This document shows positions 22,117 to 29,798 of a DNA stretch of 43,177 nucleotides, in pieces. Below the pieces are notes generated by a model. It was not told where the DNA came from. It saw only the letters and a program-made list of their open reading frames with translations, and ran no database searches. Both the position numbers and the translations under genes were made by a program. Positions within the stretch are counted from its first letter, which is position 1, and each line of letters opens with the position of its first letter. The stretch comes from an uncultured Clostridia bacterium (GTDB lineage: Bacteria; Bacillota; Clostridia; Christensenellales; Aristaeellaceae), in assembly GCA_934630975.1 (NCBI GenBank), contig CAKTXH010000007.1, forward strand, positions 1 to 43,177. The letters run 5' to 3'.

Positions 22117-23955
22117 ATGTCAGATGATCGCCAGACGCCCCGCCGCAGGCGCAGACCCGCGCCCATGCCGGAGGAGCCGGTGCGCATCATCGTGGGCACC
22201 GAGGAGGATACGCCGGATTGGATGGTTTCCAACACCAGCGGCGCGGCCTCCCGCAGAACCGGACAGAAGAAACCCGAGCCGGAAGCGCCCAAACGCGCCG
22301 CGCGCGGCGCGCAGGAGACGCAGGCCATTTTGCAGATGAAGCAGCAGCGCGGCGCGCAGGATTCGCCGCGCGAAAAGCGCCCGTCGGACGAGGCGAAAAG
22401 GCCCGCCGCGCCCAGAAAGACCGAATCCGCGCGGAAAGCGCCCGCCAAAAAGAAAACGTCGGCCCGCCCGATGAGCAAAAAGGCGAAGGAGCGCCGCGCG
22501 CGCAAGATCCGCCGCACGACCATCGGCGCGCTCTGCGCCGTCATCGCCGTTGTGCTGGCGGTTATCGGCATTCGCGCGGGCAGCCGTCTGGTGGATATCA
22601 AGCAGACGCTCGACCGCGGCGACGGCGTGTTCTACCCGAACATCTACGTCAACGACATTCCGCTCGAGGGCAAGACGCTCGACGAGGCGGCGGCCGTCGT
22701 CACCCAGCAGGTGCAGTCGCTGATTTCTTCGTTCAGAATCACCCTGCGCACGCAGGATGGCCGCAGTTGGGATATCACCGGCGACAGCCTGAACATGCAG
22801 TACAACGTCGCCGATCAGCTCGATCAGCTCTGGGCCATCGGCCACACCGGCTCGTCCTCCGTGCGGTATGAGCAGGTCAAAGCGCTCGAGGAAGAACCCG
22901 CTGCGCGCTACACCACGCTGACCTACGACATGAGTCAGGTCAACCAGATTCTCTCGCAGATCAAGGCCGAGGTGGATCGTCCCGCCGTCAGCGCCACGCG
23001 CGTGGACGACGAGACGAAGTGGCCGCCCTTCTCCTATACGGATGAGGAGGCCGGGCAGACGCTGGATATCACCGGGCTGAACGAGCAGATCTGCGCAATG
23101 GTCGATACGCTGGAAAGCGGCGTAGTCGATCTGACCCCGGTTCCCGTGCAGCCGACGGTCACGCGCGCCCAGCTGGAAGCGCAGATTGTGAAGCTCAGCA
23201 GCTTTGAAACCACCGTCGGCAAAACCGGCGATTACGCGGAAAGCCGGACGGAAAATATCCGCGTCGGCACGGAGCGCTTCAATCGCCTGACCGTCGTCCC
23301 CGGCGAGTCCGTCTCCTTCAACAAGGTCGCGCTCAAGCGCACGGAGGCCAACGGCTATCAGCCCGCGCTGGAAATTGCCTACGGCAACTACGTCGAAGGC
23401 ATCGGCGGCGGCATCTGTCAGGTGTCCTCCACGCTGTATAACGCGGTGGTCAACGCGGGGCTGACGGTCAACAAGCGCACGCCCCACGCCATCCCCTCCA
23501 GCTATGTGGACAAGGGCAAGGACGCAACCGTTTCCGATGATCGCTATGATTTCGTGTTCACCAACAACACGGGCGCGAACATCTACATCGAAACGCAGTT
23601 CGTCAAAGTCAAAAACTACTGGACGAGCCGATTCATCATCTACGGCCGCCCCGATCCGAACGGCTACACCTACAAGCTCGATTCGCAGGTCGTGGAAACC
23701 ATCCCCCTGCCCGATCCCACCTACGAAAAGGATAAAGACGGCACCTACGTCATCTACGACGACGAAACCTACCAGATCAGCAAGGGCCGCGAGGGCTATG
23801 TCGTCGACGTGTATCTGGTGACGATGGACAGCAAGGGGCTGGAACTCTCCCGCGAAAAGAAATATACCGATACGTACAAGGCCGCCGCGCCGAGGTATTA
23901 CGTCGGCGTAACGCCGCGCGAAACGCCTACCCCCGATGTGCCGAGCATTGATTAA
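22117..23955 (+). CDS. VanW-family cell-wall protein
   Basis: 612 aa. A long basic cytoplasmic N terminus (about 1-130, rich in Arg, Lys and Pro) precedes one membrane helix (about 135-155). Outside the cell come two regions resembling the putative peptidoglycan-binding domain that accompanies VanW, then the VanW domain from about 375: RTENIRVGTERFNRLTVVPGE, GNYVEGIGGGICQVSSTLYNAV and a TPHAIPSSYVDKGKDATVS block. VanW proteins occur widely in Clostridia wall clusters, with unknown activity. They are not by themselves evidence of vancomycin resistance. The ATG at 22117 is chosen because GGAGG lies 8 nt upstream. An ATG six bases earlier is too close. Confidence 0.9.
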   Translation: MSDDRQTPRRRRRPAPMPEEPVRIIVGTEEDTPDWMVSNTSGAASRRTGQKKPEPEAPKRAARGAQETQAILQMKQQRGAQDSPREKRPSDEAKRPAAPRKTESARKAPAKKKTSARPMSKKAKERRARKIRRTTIGALCAVIAVVLAVIGIRAGSRLVDIKQTLDRGDGVFYPNIYVNDIPLEGKTLDEAAAVVTQQVQSLISSFRITLRTQDGRSWDITGDSLNMQYNVADQLDQLWAIGHTGSSSVRYEQVKALEEEPAARYTTLTYDMSQVNQILSQIKAEVDRPAVSATRVDDETKWPPFSYTDEEAGQTLDITGLNEQICAMVDTLESGVVDLTPVPVQPTVTRAQLEAQIVKLSSFETTVGKTGDYAESRTENIRVGTERFNRLTVVPGESVSFNKVALKRTEANGYQPALEIAYGNYVEGIGGGICQVSSTLYNAVVNAGLTVNKRTPHAIPSSYVDKGKDATVSDDRYDFVFTNNTGANIYIETQFVKVKNYWTSRFIIYGRPDPNGYTYKLDSQVVETIPLPDPTYEKDKDGTYVIYDDETYQISKGREGYVVDVYLVTMDSKGLELSREKKYTDTYKAAAPRYYVGVTPRETPTPDVPSID

Positions 23956-23975
23956 CGAAAGGAAGGAATCTCCTC

Positions 23976-24575
23976 ATGAAACGCCTTCAATCCCGTGCCG
24001 CAGCCGCGGCGCTGAGCGCCCTGCTGCTGGCTCTGCCCGCCTGTGTGCTGGCCGCAGAAACCGCGCCGCTCACCCTCAATACCCAGCAGGATGCGGCCGT
24101 GCAGGAAAGCCGCAAAGACCTCGGGCGGCTCGAGCCTTTCGGCAAGCAGAGCGCCTATCTGGGCGTTTCCTTCTCGAATCAATGGCTATATCAGGCGCGC
24201 ATCGGCAATCTGTCCGTCAACCTGAGCCTGTTTACGCCGGAGGGCGACGGCGTTACCTTCAAGGAGAAGCTTTGCGCGGCGCAGACCGGCGATAAGCACG
24301 ATATCCGCCTGTGCCTGTGCGCGGCCAGCCGTCAGGGCGGCCTGCTCCTCCAGCTGGATCAACGCGCGGTCGATGTGCTCCGGCGCGTGGGCATCACGGA
24401 AATCGTGCTCGCGGATATGGATTATTACGTGCAGGCGTCCTATCTGGTTTCGGATCTGGCCGCGATGCGCGAGGCGCTTTCCCTTACCTCCGGTGAGCAG
24501 CTCTGCCTGGGCGGCGAGGATGCGCCCCTCACCGTCGTCAGCGAGGACGGCGTACGTCGGCAGATTGCGGAATAA
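23976..24575 (+). CDS. Small secreted protein, unknown
   Basis: 199 aa with a signal peptide (about 1-26, VLAAE). The mature part has no recognised domain. It carries FGKQSAYLGVSFSNQWLYQARIGNLSV near 55-80 and alternates hydrophobic residues like a beta-sandwich. It follows the VanW gene by 20 nt with GGAAGGAA ahead of the ATG, so it is probably co-transcribed and may work at the same wall site. Two tandem terminators follow. Confidence 0.75.
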   Translation: MKRLQSRAAAAALSALLLALPACVLAAETAPLTLNTQQDAAVQESRKDLGRLEPFGKQSAYLGVSFSNQWLYQARIGNLSVNLSLFTPEGDGVTFKEKLCAAQTGDKHDIRLCLCAASRQGGLLLQLDQRAVDVLRRVGITEIVLADMDYYVQASYLVSDLAAMREALSLTSGEQLCLGGEDAPLTVVSEDGVRRQIAE

Positions 24576-24588
24576 CGCGGTTCCACCG

Positions 24589-24653
24589 TCTCCCTTCGGG
24601 GGGAGAATAGCTTTTTGTTTCCAGTCCGTGCCTCCCTTCGGGGAGGTTTTTTT
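24589..24653 (+). terminator. Tandem terminators after the VanW operon
   Basis: First hairpin TCTCCC/GGGAGA (24589-24606) with a T tract a few bases later, then CCTCCC-TTCG-GGGAGG (24631-24646) followed by seven T residues. Confidence 0.85.
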
Positions 24654-24709
24654 AACGGCTTCTAAACGGGTTTCCCGCTCTTTCGACAAAATTCCCTTTT
24701 TTCCATCCG

Positions 24710-24738
24710 TTGACGGTTCTTTTCGACCTTCCTATAAT
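24710..24738 (+). promoter_or_regulatory. Promoter of the diguanylate cyclase gene
   Basis: TTGACG at 24710-24715, 17-nt spacer, TATAAT at 24733-24738. Confidence 0.85.
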
Positions 24739-24807
24739 AAATGTAGCATAACATTTGCGTCGTCTGCATATTTTGGAATTCATATTCGTCAATGGGAGGT
24801 GCGCACG

Positions 24808-25959
24808 GTGGGGCCCGAGTTCTTCGTCGGCTTCGATTGGAAAATCAACGTCTTCTGCATGGTCATCAACGGAATTCTGCTTTTCAAGTCCGTCCGCAGC
24901 ATAGATCGTCGGCAGAGCCATATGCTCTATGTGCACATGCTGGGCGCGCTGGGCGTTTTTCTGGTCTTCGATTTTCTTTGGGGCATGATCAACGACGGTC
25001 TGCCCGTTTCTTCGCGAGCGTTCGGCGCGCTGGTCAACTACGGCTATTTCATTTCGCTGGGCGTATCGGCGTTTCTGTGGTTTTCGTTTGCGGAGTCCCT
25101 TTTCGGCTCATCCATCACCCAAAAGCCGAAGCTCTGGCTGTGCACAGCGCTGCCGCTCGTCGTGCTGATTGCGCTCGTTCTGCTTTCGCCGTTTACGGGC
25201 GTGTTCTTCATCCTCGACGAGCACGGGCATTACGTCGATTCGCCCGCGCTCCATCTGCGGCAGGAGTTTCTGCTCTTTTTCTATGTCGGCATTGCCGCCG
25301 TCCGCGCGCTGTACAAGGCGTTCCAAAAGGAGAACTACGCGCGGCGCAGGCGGCTGCTGGTGATCGTCTGGTTCTCCCTGCCGGTCTTTCTGGTCGGCAT
25401 CCTTCAGGAGCACGGCATGCCCGTGCTGTGTCTGGGCACGACGCTCTCCGCTCTGCTGGTGTACATGAGCACGCAGGAGACGCTGATTTCGCTCGACCCG
25501 CTGACGGGGATGAACAACCGCTCGCAGCTTCTCAATTACCTCTCCCGCCGGATGCGCGCCCCGCAGGAGCTGTACCTGCTGATTCTGGATGTGGATCACT
25601 TCAAGCAGATCAACGACCGTTTCGGCCATGTCGAGGGCGACCGCGCGCTGGTCGCCGTGGCCAACGCGCTTCGGCGCGTCTGCGCGCGTTTCGGCTGTTT
25701 TGGCGCGCGTTATGGCGGCGACGAGTTTGTGCTGGTCTATGAGCCGGGCGACGCCGCCGTGACGGAAATCAACTATGCCGTTCACACCGAGCTGGAAGCG
25801 GAAAACCAGCGTCTCGGCGCGCGCGGCTACCGCATCGACGTGAGCATCGGCTGCGCCCGCTACGACGAGCGCTTCACCGATATTCCCTCGTTCATCGCCG
25901 CGGCGGATCAGCAGCTCTATCAGGTCAAGGCCGTCCGCCGCGCGCTGCATAGCGCATGA
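24808..25959 (+). CDS. Membrane diguanylate cyclase (GGDEF)
   Basis: 383 aa. The first 215 residues form about six membrane helices in the style of a 7TM or histidine-kinase-N-like sensor. The C-terminal domain has the intact signature RYGGDEFVLVY, and LDPLTGMNNRSQL and DVDHFKQINDRFGH upstream, so it should make c-di-GMP from two GTP. The RxxD inhibitory site, expected five residues before GGDEF, is absent (CFGAR), so product feedback is probably lost. I start at GTG 24808, which has GGGAGG 8 nt upstream. The frame is open far upstream through a terminator and is not coding there. With the EAL protein at 322 it could form an opposing pair, though not adjacent. Confidence 0.9.
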   Translation: MGPEFFVGFDWKINVFCMVINGILLFKSVRSIDRRQSHMLYVHMLGALGVFLVFDFLWGMINDGLPVSSRAFGALVNYGYFISLGVSAFLWFSFAESLFGSSITQKPKLWLCTALPLVVLIALVLLSPFTGVFFILDEHGHYVDSPALHLRQEFLLFFYVGIAAVRALYKAFQKENYARRRRLLVIVWFSLPVFLVGILQEHGMPVLCLGTTLSALLVYMSTQETLISLDPLTGMNNRSQLLNYLSRRMRAPQELYLLILDVDHFKQINDRFGHVEGDRALVAVANALRRVCARFGCFGARYGGDEFVLVYEPGDAAVTEINYAVHTELEAENQRLGARGYRIDVSIGCARYDERFTDIPSFIAAADQQLYQVKAVRRALHSA

Positions 25960-25980
25960 TTTTTTCCCCCGGTTCTGCCC

Positions 25981-26020
25981 CGCCCGCTCCCGGCGTATAC
26001 TGGGAACGGGCGTTTTCTTT
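25981..26020 (+). terminator. Terminator after the diguanylate cyclase gene
   Basis: CGCCCG..CCC pairs with GGG..CGGGCG (25981-26012) and TTTTCTTTT follows. Confidence 0.82.
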
Positions 26021-26029
26021 TGCTTTGCC

Positions 26030-26058
26030 TTGTGTCTTTTGCAAAAATGGGGTACAAT
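26030..26058 (+). promoter_or_regulatory. Promoter of murB
   Basis: TTGTGT at 26030-26035, 17-nt spacer, TACAAT at 26053-26058. Confidence 0.7.
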
Positions 26059-26093
26059 AGGTTTATCAAAACCGTCGGGAGGTTCGCTGTCTG

Positions 26094-27008
26094 ATGGATG
26101 CCCTGATTCAATCGCTGGTTCAAGCCAATTTCGCGCCGGAGCGCATCGTGCCCCAAGCTTCGATGGCGCAGTATACCACGCTGCGCATCGGCGGCCCGGC
26201 CGAAGTGCTGGTGAGCATCTGCGCGGCGGATGAAATCGCCGTTGCGCTGCGCGCCGCGAAACAGGTGGGCGCGCCGGTGACGATCATCGGCAACGGTTCC
26301 AACCTGCTGGTGCGCGACGGCGGCATCCCCGGGCTTGTGCTGCGCATTTCCGGCGGCATGAACGCCATCCGCCGCGAGGGCGACGGCCTGATCGTGCAGG
26401 CGGGCGCGTCGCTGGCCGCCGCCGCCGCTTTCGCGAAGGACGAAGGGCTTTCCGGCATGGCCGAGCTGGGCGGCATCCCCGGCACCGTCGGCGGCGGCGT
26501 GCTGATGAACGCGGGCGCTTACGGCGCGGAACTCTCGCAGGTCGTCACGCAGGTGGAGGGCGTTTCCCTGGCGGATGGCAGGCGCGTCGCCTATCCCGCC
26601 GAGCGGCTGGATTTTTCCTACCGCCACAGCGCGCTGATGGACGCGGATGTGGTGATCACGCAGGCGACGCTTGCGCTCACGCCCGGCGACCCCGAAGCCA
26701 TCCGTGCGCGGATGGAAGAATGTGCCAAAGCGCGCCGGGAAAAGCAGCCGCTGAACCTGCCCAGCGCGGGCAGCACCTTTAAGCGCCCGGAAGGCCGTTT
26801 CGCGGCCAAGCTCATCGACGACTGCGGCCTGCGCGGCCTCACCGTCGGCGGCGCGCAGGTCAGCGAAAAGCACGCGGGCTTCCTCGTCAATCTCGGCGGC
26901 GCGACGGCGCGCGATATGCTCGAGCTGATGCGGCAGGTGGAGCAGCGCGTCTTTGAGCAGACCGGCGTGCAGCTCGAGCCGGAGGTTCGTATTCTGGGCG
27001 AAGACTGA
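26094..27008 (+). CDS. murB: UDP-N-acetylenolpyruvoylglucosamine reductase
   Basis: 304 aa. FAD-binding motifs YTTLRIGGPAEVL near 27-39, GNGSNLLVRDGG near 66-77, and GIPGTVGGGVLMNAGAYG near 125-142. The catalytic SAGSTFKRP near 223-231 carries the proton-donating Ser, and PEVRILGE at the C terminus has the second acid. It reduces UDP-GlcNAc-enolpyruvate to UDP-MurNAc in the cytoplasm, the second step of peptidoglycan precursor synthesis. The size fits the shorter Gram-positive type II enzyme. GGGAGG lies 12 nt before the ATG, slightly long. It is followed by rapZ after 22 nt, a standard Gram-positive arrangement. Confidence 0.96.
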   Translation: MDALIQSLVQANFAPERIVPQASMAQYTTLRIGGPAEVLVSICAADEIAVALRAAKQVGAPVTIIGNGSNLLVRDGGIPGLVLRISGGMNAIRREGDGLIVQAGASLAAAAAFAKDEGLSGMAELGGIPGTVGGGVLMNAGAYGAELSQVVTQVEGVSLADGRRVAYPAERLDFSYRHSALMDADVVITQATLALTPGDPEAIRARMEECAKARREKQPLNLPSAGSTFKRPEGRFAAKLIDDCGLRGLTVGGAQVSEKHAGFLVNLGGATARDMLELMRQVEQRVFEQTGVQLEPEVRILGED

Positions 27009-27030
27009 ACAAAAGAAGGAAGAAGCAAGC

Positions 27031-27921
27031 ATGAAATTTCTGATCGTTACCGGCCTGTCCGGCGCGGGCAAAACGAGCGTCCTGCGCCATTTGGAGGACA
27101 GCGGCTATCAATGCATGGATAACATTCCGCCGCTGCTGCTCGCGCCCGCGTTCACCCTCTGCGAAAAGGTGGAGCTGGATACGCCCGTCGCCCTCGGCGT
27201 GGATTCCCGCAGCGGCGCGCTGTTCGATGCGGACGCGGTTTGCAGCGCCATCGACCAGGGCGGCGACAGCCACGAAATCTCCATCCTCTTTTTGGAAGCG
27301 GATACCGAAACGCTCATCGACCGCTATAAGGAGACGCGGCGCGACCACCCGCTCATGCGCGGCGGCATCACGCTCGAACAGGCGATTGCCAAAGAGCGCG
27401 AAATGCTCCAGCCCCTGCGCGAGCGCGCCAATTACGTGCTCTCCACCGCCGGGCTGCGCGCCAAGGAGCTTTGCGCGCGCGTGGATGATCTGCTCTCCGG
27501 CAACGAGAACCAGCGCGCCCTGCGCACGGAAATCATGTCCTTCGGCTACAAGCGCGGCATCCCGCGCGAAAGCGATTTGGTGTTTGACGTGCGCTTCCTG
27601 CCCAATCCGTATTACATCAAGGATATCCGCGCCTACACCGGCCTTGAAGCGCCTGTGCGCGATTACGTGCTGGGCAAAGAGGAGACGCGCGAGTTTCTGG
27701 GGCATTTGTACGAGCTGGTCGATTACCTCCTGCCGCTGTATCAGCGCGAGGGCAAGCGCCGGCTGATGATCGCCGTGGGCTGCACCGGCGGCGCGCACCG
27801 CTCGGTGGCCATCAGCGAAGCGCTCGGCGCGCATCTGCGCGCGCTGGGTCAGACCGTCAGCGTCACGCACCGCGACATTTCCATCGAAGAAGCGAGCTGG
27901 CCTTTCAGAAGGGTAAAGTAA
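27031..27921 (+). CDS. rapZ: RapZ/YvcJ-family nucleotide-binding protein
   Basis: 296 aa. Walker A GLSGAGKTS at 8-16, DNIPP near 30-34, RRDHPL, an RxxFD-like VFDVRFLPNP near 188-197, and the C-terminal GCTGGAHRSVAI with conserved His and Arg. In Gram-negatives RapZ binds GlcN6P and controls glmS mRNA. In Bacillus, YvcJ binds GTP and affects competence. Co-location with murB makes a link to amino-sugar and wall metabolism likely. The usual next genes, yvcK and whiA, are missing. Ribosome site AGAAGGAAG precedes the ATG. Confidence 0.95.
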   Translation: MKFLIVTGLSGAGKTSVLRHLEDSGYQCMDNIPPLLLAPAFTLCEKVELDTPVALGVDSRSGALFDADAVCSAIDQGGDSHEISILFLEADTETLIDRYKETRRDHPLMRGGITLEQAIAKEREMLQPLRERANYVLSTAGLRAKELCARVDDLLSGNENQRALRTEIMSFGYKRGIPRESDLVFDVRFLPNPYYIKDIRAYTGLEAPVRDYVLGKEETREFLGHLYELVDYLLPLYQREGKRRLMIAVGCTGGAHRSVAISEALGAHLRALGQTVSVTHRDISIEEASWPFRRVK

Positions 27922-28019
27922 AAAGGAAACGCGTGGGATTCCGTCCCCAACCCCAACGTATTTTTTCATTCAAAAACGCGCATGATGTGTTCATCACCGA
28001 GAATCGGAGAGTGAACCGC

Positions 28020-29798
28020 ATGCGCGTTTCTTCTTATGCCCAGCCGCCCCATATTCCGCCCATCATGCCGCCCATTCAGAGCGCGCCGCCGCCCGCATCG
28101 GCAGAATTCCTGCCGTTTTCCGCGCAGGCGTTTGATCAGGCGCGCATGCGCGACGTGCCGGTTCTGCTGTTTATCTGCGACGCGCCGCCGTCATTTGACG
28201 ACGCGGCGCTGAATATGCAGATCGCAGAGCGCACCGTGCCCGTCTGGCTCTACCCCGGCATGCGCCCGGACGTGGAACTGCTCTGCCAGCGCGCGGGCGC
28301 GCTGTTTTCGGGCGAAGGCGCGCTGCCCCTGTGCGCGCTGATGCTCGAGGATGCGCGCGTGTTTCTCGCCGCGCCGCTGCCCCCGGCGGGCTTTCCGCTC
28401 GATCCGTCGCGGCTGTACGTCTGGCTTTCGCAGGCCGACCGCCGCTTTGCGCAGAACCGTGACGCGTTCATCCGTCAGGCCGCGCAGACCGTCCGCTCCT
28501 TCCGCGCCGAGCCGCTGCGCAGGCCGTATTCCCCGCACGACGCGGCGCACGACCTCGCCCGCGCGCTGACCGCCGTGCACGACCCGATCAACGGCGGTTT
28601 CGGCAAGCTCAAGCAGCCGCTCTGCCCCGCGCTGCGCTTTTTGAGCCGCGCCGCCCAGCGCGACCGGCAGGCGCACGCGCTGCTCAGCCGGACGCTCGAC
28701 GCGATGCTGGCCTCCGACCTGTACGATCCGCTGGATGGCGCGTTCTTCCGCGCGACGCTGACGGAGGATTGGCGCGCCTTCGTGCCGGAAAAGCCGCTGG
28801 CCATCAACGCCCTGCTGGCGCTGACGCTGCTGGAAAACGGCCGTCGCGCCGAAGCCGTCCGCACGCTGGATTTTCTGCTTTCCTCCTGCTGCGCGCCGGG
28901 CGGCGCGCTGAACCCGTGCCTCACATCCAGCCGGGAGAGCTGCGCGTTCACGCCGGAACAGGTCTGCGCCGCGCTCGGCGGGGAGGACGGCCTGCGCGTC
29001 TGCCGCCTGCTGGGCCTGCGCCGCCAGCACGCTGGCCTGCCGCCCAGGGTCACGCCCAGCCGCTTTTCCCCGGTGGAGGATTCCCCCGCGGAGGATCTGC
29101 CGCGCACGCCGACTCTGCCCGCCCAGCTCACGCCGGAGGACGCGGCCTTTCTGCGCCGGGTCATGCCCCAGCTTCAGCGCGTCCGCGCCGCCAGAACGCC
29201 CCCGACCGCCGCGCCCTGCATCCTCAGCGAGGATTGCGCGCTGGCCGCCGCCGTGTTTGCCCAATGCGGCAGGAGGCTCGGCGAATCGCGCTATATTCAG
29301 GCCGCCCAGCGCGCCGTCGGCTACCTCACCGCGCTGTCGCCCGCCCTGCCGCCGTCGTATTCCCCGGTCAGCGTGCTCCATGCGCAGCTCACCTGCGGCG
29401 CAGGCGCGGCGCTCGCGCTGGCGCTTCTGACACTCGGGCAGGCGGAAGAGCTGCATACCTACCGCGAAAGCGGCCTGCGCCTTCTGGGCGCGGCGCTGCA
29501 TGCGTTCACCACGCCGAGCGGCATGCCGATGCATACCCCGCAGGATGCGGCGGCGTTCTTCCCGCGCATCCCCGCAATTTGGGATTCCGAACTGCCTTCG
29601 CCCGCGGCGCTGCTGCTGCACGCGCTGGCGCTGGCCGACGCCTGCCGCCCGCAGGCGGGATATCGCGACGCGGCGCACATCCTCTGGGAAGCCGCCGCGC
29701 CCTATGCGCACCAGCAGCCGCTCGCCTGCGCGGGCCTGATCGACGCGGCGGATCTCACCCTCTCAGAATCTCGCGAAGCGCCGCCGCATCCACAGTGA
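28020..29798 (+). CDS. Degenerate YyaL/SSP411-like protein (thioredoxin-like plus six-hairpin glycosidase fold)
   Basis: 592 aa. Residues about 25-130 follow the DUF255 thioredoxin domain: FSAQAFDQARMRDVPVLLFIC, then RTVPVWLYPGMRPDVE and GALPLCALMLEDARVFL. The CHWCHVM motif is gone (DAPPSFDDA in its place), so no redox chemistry is expected. DPINGGFGKLKQP near 188-200 begins the alpha/alpha barrel part, also trimmed. Length is somewhat below the usual 650-700. I start at ATG 28020, with GGAGAG about 8 nt upstream. Its last 14 codons overlap the convergent SNF2 gene by 44 bp. The family's function is unknown. Being in frame over its whole length, it seems to be kept in altered form. Confidence 0.75.
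   Translation: MRVSSYAQPPHIPPIMPPIQSAPPPASAEFLPFSAQAFDQARMRDVPVLLFICDAPPSFDDAALNMQIAERTVPVWLYPGMRPDVELLCQRAGALFSGEGALPLCALMLEDARVFLAAPLPPAGFPLDPSRLYVWLSQADRRFAQNRDAFIRQAAQTVRSFRAEPLRRPYSPHDAAHDLARALTAVHDPINGGFGKLKQPLCPALRFLSRAAQRDRQAHALLSRTLDAMLASDLYDPLDGAFFRATLTEDWRAFVPEKPLAINALLALTLLENGRRAEAVRTLDFLLSSCCAPGGALNPCLTSSRESCAFTPEQVCAALGGEDGLRVCRLLGLRRQHAGLPPRVTPSRFSPVEDSPAEDLPRTPTLPAQLTPEDAAFLRRVMPQLQRVRAARTPPTAAPCILSEDCALAAAVFAQCGRRLGESRYIQAAQRAVGYLTALSPALPPSYSPVSVLHAQLTCGAGAALALALLTLGQAEELHTYRESGLRLLGAALHAFTTPSGMPMHTPQDAAAFFPRIPAIWDSELPSPAALLLHALALADACRPQAGYRDAAHILWEAAAPYAHQQPLACAGLIDAADLTLSESREAPPHPQ

Noticed and set aside
22117..23955. Vancomycin resistance gene
   Set aside because: VanW-domain proteins are widespread wall proteins in Clostridia, and no vanHAX or vanRS genes are nearby.
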